Shown here piece by piece: positions 53,336-61,968 of a stretch of DNA of 64,000 nt (positions are counted from its first letter, which is position 1; every line of letters starts with the position of its first letter). Under the pieces are notes generated by a model. It had not been told where the DNA came from and did no database searches. It saw only the letters and a program-made list of their open reading frames with translations. This DNA comes from Anaerolineaceae bacterium UBA1363 (GTDB lineage: Bacteria > Chloroflexota > Anaerolineae > Anaerolineales > Anaerolineaceae): contig DBRR01000017.1 of NCBI GenBank assembly GCA_002306055.1, positions 9,754-73,753 of the forward strand, given 5' to 3'. The translations under genes and the position numbers were made by a program.

Positions 53336-55249
53336 ATGGATAAGAAACCCTCATTGAAGGTAAAGTTAATTTATAAAATAGACTGCTTATTTTCTAAAGG
53401 TATGAGTGCAATGGTTTTTTTCTTAGGCATTGCATCATTCTCAATAATTATTATTGCTTCAATAATAGCTGTATTATTCCATGTTGCTCCGCAAAATTCA
53501 GATTCACTTTCTTTCTTCGAAGCGTTTTGGGCAAGCCTGATGAGAACATTGGACGCCGGGTCTATGGCTGGCGATGATGGGTGGACTTTTAGAATCTTAA
53601 TGTTATTTGTCACCTTAGGTGGGATTTTCATAATAAGCTCATTGATAGGAGTAATAAGCAATGGATTAAATAGCAGACTCGAAAATTTACAGAGAGGACG
53701 CTCATTTGTTGTTGAGGAAAATCATACTGTAATTCTTGGTTGGAATGAGAAGGTCTTCACTATTGTAAAAGAATTATGTATTGCTAACCAAAATAAGCAA
53801 GATGCGTGTATTGTTATTATGGGGGAACTAGATACGATTAGCATGGTAGAGTCAATAAACGAAAAGCTCCCCTCTAAATGTACCACTAGAATAGTTTGTA
53901 GAAATGGCTCACCCATTGACCAAATATCATTAAATCTCCTTAATTTAAACAGTGCTAAATCTATTATTGTTATATCGCCTCTGAATGATGACCCGGACGC
54001 TGAAGTAATAAAGACTTGCCTTGCAATTATTCGTAACCCAAATCGACAAACTAAAGATTTTCATATCGTAGCTGAGTTACGTGAAGCAAAGAACTTATCT
54101 GTAGCGAAAATTGTAGGGGGTAATGAGGTTGAATGGGTTTTATCAGAAAATATTATATCTAAGATGATTGCCCAAACGTGTTTTCAACCAGGCTTATCAA
54201 CAATTTACACAGATCTTATGGATTTTAGTGGTGATGAAGTGTACTTTTATAATCATCCCAGTTTGGTTGGAAAAACTTTTGGGGAAACTCTCAACCTATT
54301 TCAGAAAAATGCCGTACTCGGAATATTGAAAAACGAGGGATCCCCACTTCTTAATCCGCCAATGGAAACCGTAATTAAAGGCGATGACAAAATCATTCTT
54401 CTTGCTGAAGATGATAACCAAATATCCTTGAGTAATTATGAACAGGATCTTATCAATTTTGAAAGCATCAGGAATTTCGATAGTGTCTCTGATAAACCAG
54501 GAAACATATTAATCATCGGATGGAATTTACGGGCAAATCAGTTATTGCTTGAGATGGACCATTACATTCCTAAAGATTCGCAAATTCAAATACTTATTAC
54601 TAACTCTCTTGTTGTTAATAGTGACAGCATGAAAAATCTTAAGTTGATAAATGCCGATGTAAAAATTCTAAGGGGCATTACGACAGACAGGAACCTATTA
54701 AATAGTTTAGATCTCTCAAATTTTGACCACATAGTCTTACTAAGCTTTAGCGACCGATTATCCCAACAAACTGCTGATTCCAAGACGCTAATAACATTGC
54801 TGCATTTAAGGGATATTGCGAGTAAAGTTAATGGCTGTCATTACTCGATATTGACTGAGATGTTGGATGTTCGAAATTTAGAACTTGCAGAAGTAACTAA
54901 AGTTGACGATTTTATTGTGAGCGATAGACTCGTTAGTCTATTGATTACTCAAATTTCAGAGAGAAAAGCTCTTGGCGGTGTTTTTGAAGATATTTTTAAT
55001 CCAGAAGGGTCAGAAATTTATTTGAAATCAGCTCACAATTACGTTGAACTTAACCAAGAAGTAAATTTTTGCACAATTGTGGAATCGGCAAGAAGAAGAA
55101 ATGAGGTGGCTATTGGTTTTAGAACAGGTAAAGACGCAACAAACAAAAAGGCGAATTACGGAATTGTTCTAAACCCTCATAAATTGGAAATGAAATCATT
55201 TTCAGATGACGATGAAATAATTGTTCTTTCTGAATCTTTCAATGGGTGA
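53336..55249 (+). CDS. CASTOR/POLLUX-like ion channel protein
   Basis: A 637-aa membrane protein. Two TM helices (about 26-48 and 87-108) flank a pore-like loop ('FFEAFWASLMRTLDAGSMAG'). Two RCK/TrkA-N-like Rossmann modules follow, opening 'VILGWNEKVFTIVKEL' (about 131) and 'ILIIGWNLRANQLLLEM' (about 390). The layout and the 'LQRGRSFVVEENHTVILGWN' region match the CASTOR/POLLUX/SYM8 family, cation channels known from plant symbiosis and widespread in bacteria. The gene is only about 35-38% GC, with AT-ending codons throughout, unlike its neighbours. It lies between near-identical direct repeats and beside an integrase relic, so recent transfer is likely. Confidence 0.85.
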   Translation: MDKKPSLKVKLIYKIDCLFSKGMSAMVFFLGIASFSIIIIASIIAVLFHVAPQNSDSLSFFEAFWASLMRTLDAGSMAGDDGWTFRILMLFVTLGGIFIISSLIGVISNGLNSRLENLQRGRSFVVEENHTVILGWNEKVFTIVKELCIANQNKQDACIVIMGELDTISMVESINEKLPSKCTTRIVCRNGSPIDQISLNLLNLNSAKSIIVISPLNDDPDAEVIKTCLAIIRNPNRQTKDFHIVAELREAKNLSVAKIVGGNEVEWVLSENIISKMIAQTCFQPGLSTIYTDLMDFSGDEVYFYNHPSLVGKTFGETLNLFQKNAVLGILKNEGSPLLNPPMETVIKGDDKIILLAEDDNQISLSNYEQDLINFESIRNFDSVSDKPGNILIIGWNLRANQLLLEMDHYIPKDSQIQILITNSLVVNSDSMKNLKLINADVKILRGITTDRNLLNSLDLSNFDHIVLLSFSDRLSQQTADSKTLITLLHLRDIASKVNGCHYSILTEMLDVRNLELAEVTKVDDFIVSDRLVSLLITQISERKALGGVFEDIFNPEGSEIYLKSAHNYVELNQEVNFCTIVESARRRNEVAIGFRTGKDATNKKANYGIVLNPHKLEMKSFSDDDEIIVLSESFNG

Positions 55250-55600
55250 AAGAAAAATACTTTAGCGTTAAACTCCGTCAGTGAGTAGAAATATCAGAAT
55301 AAACAATTTCTATAGTAACAAGTTATCACAAAGTTCATGTGCTTCATCGGATTTACTTAAAATACTACTAGGGTATGCAAGCCCATTCCTAAGGTGGGTG
55401 GTTTTATTCTCGCTGTTCTCACGATCTTGCGAAGTATTTGACGGCAGAGTCTCCTGTTGTACGGGTAAACCTCGTGGTTACCCGTTGTTGGCACAGCGTT
55501 CCGTGCCCCTACAAAAAAACATTCCAGTTAGTCTCATTGGCTTCCGAAAAAATGGAGACTTCTTAAGGTAAGAGACTCCAAAATTGAAAGAAAAGCATGC
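55250..55600. other. Gap after the channel gene
   Basis: AT-rich sequence continues to about 55370. A truncated family A repeat (about 55417-55457) runs into the right direct repeat (55428-55512), and the tRNA promoter follows. No gene is seen. Confidence 0.6.
55428..55512. repeat. Direct repeat, right copy, bracketing the channel gene
   Basis: Same orientation as 52776-52861. Differences are few and mostly in the hairpins (TACGGGTAAACC for TAGGGGTAACCC, and ACAGCGTTCCG for ACGGCGTGCCG), so this copy's palindromes are the more decayed. Confidence 0.8.
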
Positions 55601-55606
55601 TATAAT
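55598..55606 (+). promoter_or_regulatory. Extended -10 of tRNA-Pro(CGG)
   Basis: TGCTATAAT ending 9 nt before the mature tRNA; no -35 at the normal distance. Confidence 0.5.
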
Positions 55607-55615
55607 AGGCATCCG

Positions 55616-55690
55616 CGGGGCGTGGCTCAGCCCGGATAGAGCGCACGGTTCGGGACCGTGAGGTCGGCAGTTCAAATCTGCTCGCCCCGA
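55616..55690 (+). tRNA. tRNA-Pro (anticodon CGG)
   Basis: The acceptor stem CGGGGCG pairs with CGCCCCG and the discriminator is A. The anticodon stem CACGG/CCGTG carries the loop TTCGGGA, giving anticodon CGG with G37, as is normal for proline. The T arm GGCAG-TTCAAAT-CTGCT has one G-T pair. CCA is not encoded. Confidence 0.93.
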
Positions 55691-55692
55691 CT

Positions 55693-55717
55693 AACCTCCT
55701 CAGGGAGGTTTTTCTTT
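55693..55717 (+). terminator. Terminator after tRNA-Pro(CGG)
   Basis: AACCTCC-TCAG-GGAGGTT followed by TTTCTTT. Confidence 0.85.
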
Positions 55718-55769
55718 AAACAGGGGGGTTCTTTGTTACAATACTGCCAGGATAAATCGAGGTGAAGCA

Positions 55770-57443
55770 ATGCCGTCAGATACTCAGGTAATCTATTCAA
55801 TGATGCGGGTGGGGAAGATCTACCCACCAAACAAGCAGGTACTGCGGGATATTTCACTGGGATTTTATTATGGTGCGAAAATCGGCGTTTTGGGGCTGAA
55901 CGGCTCTGGCAAATCAACATTGCTCCGTATCATAGCAGGGATCGACCAGGATTACGTGGGCGAGATTGCCATGTCGAAGGGCTACTCCGTAGGGCTGCTC
56001 GAACAGGAACCAAAGCTGGATGATTCCAAAACGGTTATTGAAATTATCCAGGAAGGTGTTCAGCCAATCGTGAACTTGTTGGCGGAGTTTGACCAGGTAA
56101 ACGAAGGGTTTTCTGATCCCGACGCGGATTTTGATAAATTGATCGAGAAGCAAGCTCGCCTGCAGGAGCAGCTTGACCGGTTGGACGCCTGGAATCTGGA
56201 CAGCAACCTGAAGCTGGCAATGGGTGCGCTAAATTGCCCTCCACCTGAGACGCCAATCGCGGTGCTTTCGGGAGGAGAACGGCGGCGCGTGGCGCTGACA
56301 CGGCTACTCCTGACCGAACCGGACATCTTGCTTTTGGATGAGCCAACCAACCACCTGGACGCAGAATCGGTCGCCTGGCTGGAGCATCACCTGCAAAACT
56401 ACAAGGGTACCGTCATCGCAGTAACGCATGACCGCTATTTTCTGGATAACGTCGCCGGTTGGATCCTGGAGCTGGACCGAGGCTACGGTATCCCCTGGAA
56501 GGGGAACTACTCTTCCTGGTTGGAACAGAAGCAGGAGCGACTGCGCATAGAAGAAAAGACGGAGAGCAAACGCCAGCGTACCTTGCAGCATGAATTGGAC
56601 TGGATCCACATGTCGCCAAAAGCCCGTCAATCAAAGGGTCAGGCACGCGTAACGGCTTATGAAAAGCTGCTTTCTCAGGAACACGAAAAAATCCGCAAGG
56701 ACCTGGAGATCTACATTCCCTTTGGTCCACGCCTCGGGGATATCGTGATCGAGCTCAACGGAGTTTCGAAAGGGTTCGGTGAGCGAAAAATGATTGAGAA
56801 TCTCGACCTTTCCATCCCTCCGGGTTCGATCGTGGGGGTCATTGGTCCCAATGGCGCTGGTAAATCAACGTTGATCAAGATGATTGCTGGGCTGGTGGAA
56901 CCGGATAAAGGAACTGTCAGGCTGGGCGAAACAGTGAAGTTGGGCTATGCAGACCAGTCGCGCACGCTGGACCCAAAGGCAACAGTTTTTGAGGCAATTA
57001 CAGGCGGTGCGGACAACCTGCAGCTTGGGGAAGTAACTGTTAACGGCAGGGCGTACTGCGCTTCATTCAACTTCACCGGTTCAGATCAGCAGAAAACAGT
57101 CGATACGCTATCTGGTGGGGAAAGAAATCGGGTTTTTCTGGCGAAAACTTTGACAATCGGGGCGAATGTGCTCCTTTTGGATGAACCGACCAACGACCTG
57201 GACGTGAACACGCTGCGGTCGCTGGAGCAGGCGTTGGAGGAGTTCGCTGGATGTGCCGTGGTGGTGAGCCACGACAGGTGGTTCTTGGATAGGATTGCGA
57301 CCCACATCCTACCGCTTGGGCATGACGAGAAGCCGCGCCTGTACATCGGGAACTGGTCGGATTATGAAGAAGGTCAGCTCAGCAGAGGAAAGAATGTGGG
57401 GGTAAACCGAAAGGATGCGCGGCGAGAACTAAAGCGCGAATAG
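55770..57443 (+). CDS. ettA: Energy-dependent translational throttle protein EttA (ABC-F)
   Basis: A soluble ABC-F ATPase that gates ribosome entry into elongation according to ADP/ATP. The 557-aa length is that of EttA. The opening 'MMRVGKIYPPNKQVLRDISL' matches EttA, not Uup or YheS. There are two ATPase cassettes: Walker A 'GLNGSGKST' and 'GPNGAGKST', signatures 'LSGGERRRVAL' and 'LSGGERNRVFL', Walker B 'LLLDEPTNHLDA' and 'LLLDEPTNDLD'. The linker between them (about 245-305) is the charged P-site tRNA-interaction helix pair. It is monocistronic, between a tRNA terminator and its own terminator. Confidence 0.93.
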   Translation: MPSDTQVIYSMMRVGKIYPPNKQVLRDISLGFYYGAKIGVLGLNGSGKSTLLRIIAGIDQDYVGEIAMSKGYSVGLLEQEPKLDDSKTVIEIIQEGVQPIVNLLAEFDQVNEGFSDPDADFDKLIEKQARLQEQLDRLDAWNLDSNLKLAMGALNCPPPETPIAVLSGGERRRVALTRLLLTEPDILLLDEPTNHLDAESVAWLEHHLQNYKGTVIAVTHDRYFLDNVAGWILELDRGYGIPWKGNYSSWLEQKQERLRIEEKTESKRQRTLQHELDWIHMSPKARQSKGQARVTAYEKLLSQEHEKIRKDLEIYIPFGPRLGDIVIELNGVSKGFGERKMIENLDLSIPPGSIVGVIGPNGAGKSTLIKMIAGLVEPDKGTVRLGETVKLGYADQSRTLDPKATVFEAITGGADNLQLGEVTVNGRAYCASFNFTGSDQQKTVDTLSGGERNRVFLAKTLTIGANVLLLDEPTNDLDVNTLRSLEQALEEFAGCAVVVSHDRWFLDRIATHILPLGHDEKPRLYIGNWSDYEEGQLSRGKNVGVNRKDARRELKRE

Positions 57444-57490
57444 ATTTAGAAACAACCTGGCAACAAGTTGTTGGGTTATGAGGAAAAAAG

Positions 57491-57518
57491 AATCAGGCTG
57501 AGAGTGCTCAGCCTGATT
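57491..57518. terminator. Bidirectional terminator between ettA and csp
   Basis: AATCAGGCTGAG-AGTG-CTCAGCCTGATT, a perfect 12-bp stem between convergent genes. Confidence 0.85.
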
Positions 57519-57538
57519 TGAAATTATTCCGATACGAT

Positions 57539-57754
57539 TTACTCGAGAACGCGAACGTCCTGAGCTTGGGGGCCTTTGGCTCCATCTACAACACTAAACT
57601 CGACAGCCTGATCTTCCTTCAGACTCTTGAAACCGTCGCCGATGATGGCGCTATAGTGAACGAAGACATCCTTCTCACCACTCTTGCGGGCAATAAACCC
57701 ATAACCTTTTTCGCCATTGAACCATTTAACGGTTCCGACTTCTCTTTGTGACAT
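57539..57754 (-). CDS. Cold shock protein
   Basis: A 71-aa CSD-fold RNA chaperone. RNP1 is in '[17 protein letters not shown]' (KGYGFI) and RNP2 is 'DVFVHYSAI'. Length and aromatic residues are normal for CspA-type proteins. Its gene has a promoter about 100 nt upstream, so the mRNA has a long leader, as in thermally regulated csp genes. GAGAGG lies about 10 nt before the ATG. Confidence 0.95.
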   Translation of the reverse strand: MSQREVGTVKWFNGEKGYGFIARKSGEKDVFVHYSAIIGDGFKSLKEDQAVEFSVVDGAKGPQAQDVRVLE

Positions 57755-57860
57755 GACTTGATATTCCTCTCTGAAATAACTCGTTAAAATTTTTGTCTTT
57801 GGGGTTTACTATCGAGAAAGTGTTGACTTTTCCTACTGCAAACGTCCATGTACGCCGAAT

Positions 57861-57889
57861 ATATTACACCTGTTTCTTTTGCGTGTCAA
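57861..57889 (-). promoter_or_regulatory. Promoter of csp
   Basis: On the minus strand TTGACA (57884-57889), 17-nt spacer, TAATAT (57861-57866). The start would be near 57854, giving a leader of about 100 nt. The 206-nt gap contains no other feature. Confidence 0.7.
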
Positions 57890-57960
57890 TGTTTTTCGAT
57901 GATTTTTTGGGAGGAGGTCAGCAAGTATTTCCTGTGCCTCGAGCGCATTAAAAATATTTC

Positions 57961-58260
57961 CTACTCGAGTTTGTTTTTCTTGCCGCCCTCAAACAGCTCA
58001 ACCAATCCATGCAAGATCAGGATATAGGCAAGCCCTTCATCCAAATTGCCAATAATCGGGAGGTTATCCGGAAAAAGCTCGAAGATACCGAGGGTAGGAT
58101 TGAGCACATATACCAAACCGACGAGTGCCAAAACAAAGACAAGCCAGCGCGGCCACCCTTTGGATGAAAGCGGTTCGGTCAGACCACGAGCAAAGGCTGA
58201 GCGCAGGTTGTCTGGATTGCGGGGTGCATCGCCAATATCAATAATTTTGGGATCTTTCAT
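57961..58260 (-). CDS. DUF1232 (YkvA-like) small membrane protein
   Basis: A 99-aa protein with a hydrophilic N-terminal third and two closely spaced hydrophobic segments, 'WLVFVLALVGLVYVLNP' (about 39-55) and 'LDEGLAYILILHGLVELF'. The 'YVLNP...PDNLPIIGNLDE' pattern is the DUF1232 signature. The family has no established function. ATG 58260 follows AAAGGAAA, 10 nt after the GH4 stop, so it closes the four-gene minus-strand operon. Confidence 0.82.
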   Translation of the reverse strand: MKDPKIIDIGDAPRNPDNLRSAFARGLTEPLSSKGWPRWLVFVLALVGLVYVLNPTLGIFELFPDNLPIIGNLDEGLAYILILHGLVELFEGGKKNKLE

Positions 58261-58270
58261 TGGGTTTCCT

Positions 58271-59656
58271 TTAGCTGAAAAATTGGGGGAGAAAATGGCT
58301 TGAACTGGTCAGAATCTGTTCGAGAACGCGTTCTGCCTGGTCAAGATCGGTGATGGTTGGGTCGAGCAAGAGGCTCTGCAGAGCCAGCTTGCGATCGCCC
58401 TTAACGATGGAATCGATGCATAACTGGCTTGTAACAGTTTCCCGCTGCAGCAAAGCTGTGATTCCTTTTGGAAGAGAGCCGATAGGTTGGCCATGGATTC
58501 CGCTGTGGTTGATGACTGCAGGCACTTCAACGATGGCATCATCAGGCAAACCTTCGATCAGACCAGCGTTGGGAATATTGACCGCCTCCCAGGCGAGGTT
58601 GGCATCTGTGAGGATCGCTTCGATGATTTCAATCGCACCTTCCGAATGCACGCTGGTGTAATCCTGCGAAGGCGCACCTGCGAGGATATCCTGCTTGAGT
58701 TGCTGCCAAATAAGGTCGCGGTGCTTGGCAAAGTATGCCCAGTCGTAGAGTGAGATATCAAACTTTTCCCACGGTTTTTCAACGGGATCGGACATCCAGG
58801 GCAGGTACTCGCATAGATGTTCATCCCCCGGGATCGGGAAAAGACCAAAGGCGTCAAAAATGCGGCGGGTAAGCGGTTCAAAACTTTGAAGCAATTCCTG
58901 CCAGGCCTGGCGGAAACGCGGATAGAGGTCTTCGTTGGTCTTACGGTCGGTTAGTTCGAGTAACCAGGTGAAGTGATTGAGGCCGGCAGCTTTGATGGCA
59001 AAATGCTCTAAACCCTGGGCAGCCATGTGCGCCATGGGCTTATCGTTGCAAGGGTCAGCATGCGTACTTAGAAAGTCGTTGGCTCCTGAAAGCTGATACT
59101 GCGAGGCGAGGGCTTTGGCGACCATCGCGTAACCTGCAGCCAGCTGATGGCAGAGCCCCACTACTTTGATTTTCGAATACTTATGGATCAGGTAGCAGAT
59201 GCGATGCATGGGGTTGGTGAAATTGATGAACCAGGCATCGGGGCACTGTTCTTCCATGTCGTGAGCGATGCCCAGGATGGTGTTAACGTTGCGTGCCGCA
59301 TGCGCGAAGCCGCCGGGTCCACCGTTTTCAGCGTAAGGTTGGCGGATCCCAAGCGGCAGCGTACGTTCGAAATCCTCACGCCAGAGCTGCTCGCGAGGCT
59401 GCACCTCGACCGCTGAGATGACAAAATCCGCCCCTTTCAGGGCGGTTTTGTGGGAGATGTGACTGGTAATCGTTTTTTGGTAGTTCCAGGCGGAATTGAG
59501 CCAATTTGCGAAATCGGTGATGATGGCAAGCGATTCGGGGTTGGTATCCACCAGGGCAAGCTCAGCATTTTCGAGCACCTCACTGCGCAAGAGGGTGATG
59601 AGAGTGCTCTGCCCAAAGGAAGAACTGCCTGCGCCCAGGCACACGATTTTGGTCAT
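58271..59656 (-). CDS. Glycoside hydrolase family 4 protein
   Basis: GH4 enzymes cleave glycosides by an NAD- and Mn-dependent oxidation-elimination. The 461-aa protein has the N-terminal Rossmann loop 'KIVCLGAGSSSFGQS', 'DFVISAVEVQPREQLWREDF', 'NFTNPMHRICYLI' and 'VVGLCHQ', in GH4 order. Alpha-glucosidase, alpha-galactosidase and alpha-glucuronidase branches differ little, so I do not assign a substrate. Its ATG overlaps the NfnAB stop by ATGA; this coupling of a sugar hydrolase to a transhydrogenase-like enzyme is unexpected. No sugar transporter is in the window. Confidence 0.87.
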   Translation of the reverse strand: MTKIVCLGAGSSSFGQSTLITLLRSEVLENAELALVDTNPESLAIITDFANWLNSAWNYQKTITSHISHKTALKGADFVISAVEVQPREQLWREDFERTLPLGIRQPYAENGGPGGFAHAARNVNTILGIAHDMEEQCPDAWFINFTNPMHRICYLIHKYSKIKVVGLCHQLAAGYAMVAKALASQYQLSGANDFLSTHADPCNDKPMAHMAAQGLEHFAIKAAGLNHFTWLLELTDRKTNEDLYPRFRQAWQELLQSFEPLTRRIFDAFGLFPIPGDEHLCEYLPWMSDPVEKPWEKFDISLYDWAYFAKHRDLIWQQLKQDILAGAPSQDYTSVHSEGAIEIIEAILTDANLAWEAVNIPNAGLIEGLPDDAIVEVPAVINHSGIHGQPIGSLPKGITALLQRETVTSQLCIDSIVKGDRKLALQSLLLDPTITDLDQAERVLEQILTSSSHFLPQFFS

Positions 59657-61920
59657 GGTTGCGGTACCAAGCCGAGTTGCCGCAAAATGCTGGCTGCGGC
59701 TTTACGTCCGGCGCCCATCGCCTTGATGACCGTCGCACCGCCTGTGACGATATCTCCCCCCGCGTAGACGCCCGGGATGGAGGTCTGCAAGGTTTCAGGG
59801 TCAACTTGGATGTGCCCCCACTTGTCCACCTTTAACCCGGGGGTTGTACGGTGGATAATGGGGTTGGATCCATTTCCAATGGCTACAATGGCAATTTCAA
59901 GCTCTAGCTCGTATTCCGATCCCTCAAGGGGAACAGGGCGGCGCCGGCCGGACGCGTCGGGCTCACCGAGCTCCATTTTTTGCAGGCGAACGCCGGTGAG
60001 CCGGCCTTCTTCATTCCCATGGAACTCCAGCGGGGCGCTCAGGTAGGCAAAATCGACGCCTTCAGCGATGGCATGCTCGATTTCTTCTTTGCGGCCGGGC
60101 ATTTCGGCTTGGGTGCGGCGATAGATGATGTAAACTTTGGCTGCTCCGAGACGCAGGGCGACGCGGGCTGAGTCGAGGGCAGTGTTGCCGCCCCCGAAAA
60201 CGCCCACGGTTTTATTGAGCATGTTGAGGATAGGCGTATCAACGTACGGATATTCGTAAGCCTTCATGAGGTTGACACGCGTCAGAAATTCGTTGGCAGA
60301 ATAGACGCCAACCAGCGATTCTCCTTCGATACCCAGGAAGTTGGGCAAGCCTGCGCCGGTTCCAATGAACACCGCGTCAAATTTCTCATCGTGCAACAAC
60401 TCGTCAATGGTGAAAGTAGCGCCGATCAGAGTGTTTGGCACGAACTTGACGCCCGCTTGTGAAAGGGAGTCGACTTCCTGAGCGACTATAGATTTGGGAA
60501 GGCGGAATTCCGGAATGCCATAGCGCAAAACACCACCAAAATCGTGGAAGGCTTCAAAAACCGTCACCTGCACACCAGCCCGAGCAAGATCACCAGCACA
60601 GCTCAGGCTGGCTGGTCCGGAACCGATCATGGCGGCCTTGAAAGTGGTCCGGTTTGGAGATGGCTGAGTTTGAGGCTCAGTGGCGGCAAGCGCATCTGAG
60701 ACATAGCGTTCGAGCGCGCCGATGGCGATTGATTTGCCTTTACGGTTAAGGATGCATGCACCCTCGCATTGCTCCGCTTGCGGGCAAACGCGACCACAGA
60801 CGCGCGGCAGCGCGTTATCAGTCTTGATCAGTCGACCGGCGCCAACAGGATCGCCGGCTTTGATAAGCTGGATGAATTGAGGAATTTTGACGGAAACCGG
60901 GCACCCGTCCACGCAGAGGGGTTTCCGGCACTGGAGGCATCTCTCAGCTTCCAGGAGGGCTTGCTCGGGAGTGAAACCCAGCGCGACTTCCTGAAAGTTG
61001 CGGATGCGTTCATGCGCAGGCAGTTCGGGCATTACCTGGCGCGCTTTGCCAGATTGAGGTGCCTGCTCTTCGAGCAACTCAATTTCAATTTCAGCAACCT
61101 GGTTGTCTAGGCGACAGTCTTCAGGGTCGTCGTAGGTGCGATTGCGGTGAATGACCATGTCGAAATCCACCAGGTGGCCATCGAATTCCGGACCGTCGAC
61201 ACAGGTAAATTTGATCTTGTCACCCACCTGCACCCGGCAGCCGCCGCACATGCCAGTGCCATCGACCATGATCGTGTTGAGACTGACGGTGGTTGGGATC
61301 CCATAAGGGCGGGTTAGGTCTGCGACAGCTCGCATCATGAAAAGCGGTCCAATTGCAAGAATGTAATCGAATCGTTCTCCAGCCTCAAGCAGCATGCGCA
61401 GCTGGTCGGTGACAAACCCATGCAGCCCATAAGAACCATCGTCGGTTGTGAGCAGAAAGCGGTCACTGACCTGTTCAAGTTCCGATTTGAGGATGATGAG
61501 GTCCTTGCTGCGGGCACCAACAATCGATGTGATATGGTTGCCAGCCAGTTTGAGCGCTTTGGCGACCGGATAAGCAACCGCTGCGCCGACACCACCGCCA
61601 ATCACAGCAACTTTGCCGTAATTCTTGACCTCGGAAGGATTGCCAAGGGGACCCAAGACATCATGGATGATCTCTCCCGGCTGGAGAGCCTCGAGCATCA
61701 TGGTACTTTTGCCGACCGTCTGAACAATCAGGGTGATGGTACCTTCGCCAGAATCGTGATCAACAATCGTCATAGGCACACGTTCGCCGTCATCACCGAG
61801 GCGCAATATCACGAATTGGCCAGCTTTGGCTTTACGGGCAATGTATGGGGAATAAACGACATACTGATTGATCTTCTCTGCAAGAAGTTTTTTTTGAAGA
61901 ATCGTATTCAATTCATGCAT
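59653..61920 (-). CDS. Fused NfnA-NfnB-type ferredoxin:NADP oxidoreductase (SudBA-like)
   Basis: A 755-aa fusion. Residues about 1-280 are the NfnA/SudB part (PyrK-like FAD/NAD module), with its [2Fe-2S] cysteines C225, C228 and C240 in 'GMCGGCRVQVGDKIKFTC'. From about 300 on is the NfnB/GltD-like part. It has cysteine sets C328/C331/C336/C340 and C375/C379/C385/C389 for two [4Fe-4S] clusters, then FAD ('MIGSGPASLSCAGDLARAG') and NADPH ('VGVFGGGNTALDSARVALRL') sites. In clostridia the halves are separate subunits. Electron bifurcation among NADH, ferredoxin and NADPH is inferred from family. A glutamate-synthase small-subunit role is unlikely because no large subunit is present. Confidence 0.88.
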   Translation of the reverse strand: MHELNTILQKKLLAEKINQYVVYSPYIARKAKAGQFVILRLGDDGERVPMTIVDHDSGEGTITLIVQTVGKSTMMLEALQPGEIIHDVLGPLGNPSEVKNYGKVAVIGGGVGAAVAYPVAKALKLAGNHITSIVGARSKDLIILKSELEQVSDRFLLTTDDGSYGLHGFVTDQLRMLLEAGERFDYILAIGPLFMMRAVADLTRPYGIPTTVSLNTIMVDGTGMCGGCRVQVGDKIKFTCVDGPEFDGHLVDFDMVIHRNRTYDDPEDCRLDNQVAEIEIELLEEQAPQSGKARQVMPELPAHERIRNFQEVALGFTPEQALLEAERCLQCRKPLCVDGCPVSVKIPQFIQLIKAGDPVGAGRLIKTDNALPRVCGRVCPQAEQCEGACILNRKGKSIAIGALERYVSDALAATEPQTQPSPNRTTFKAAMIGSGPASLSCAGDLARAGVQVTVFEAFHDFGGVLRYGIPEFRLPKSIVAQEVDSLSQAGVKFVPNTLIGATFTIDELLHDEKFDAVFIGTGAGLPNFLGIEGESLVGVYSANEFLTRVNLMKAYEYPYVDTPILNMLNKTVGVFGGGNTALDSARVALRLGAAKVYIIYRRTQAEMPGRKEEIEHAIAEGVDFAYLSAPLEFHGNEEGRLTGVRLQKMELGEPDASGRRRPVPLEGSEYELELEIAIVAIGNGSNPIIHRTTPGLKVDKWGHIQVDPETLQTSIPGVYAGGDIVTGGATVIKAMGAGRKAAASILRQLGLVPQP

Positions 61921-61968
61921 AAAGGTCGCCTGGGATGATTTGATATTGGATTGGCATCTGGCTGGAAA

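Noticed and set aside
59653..61920. Glutamate synthase small subunit
   Set aside because: No large subunit is present and an NfnA/SudB-type module is fused at the N-terminus.
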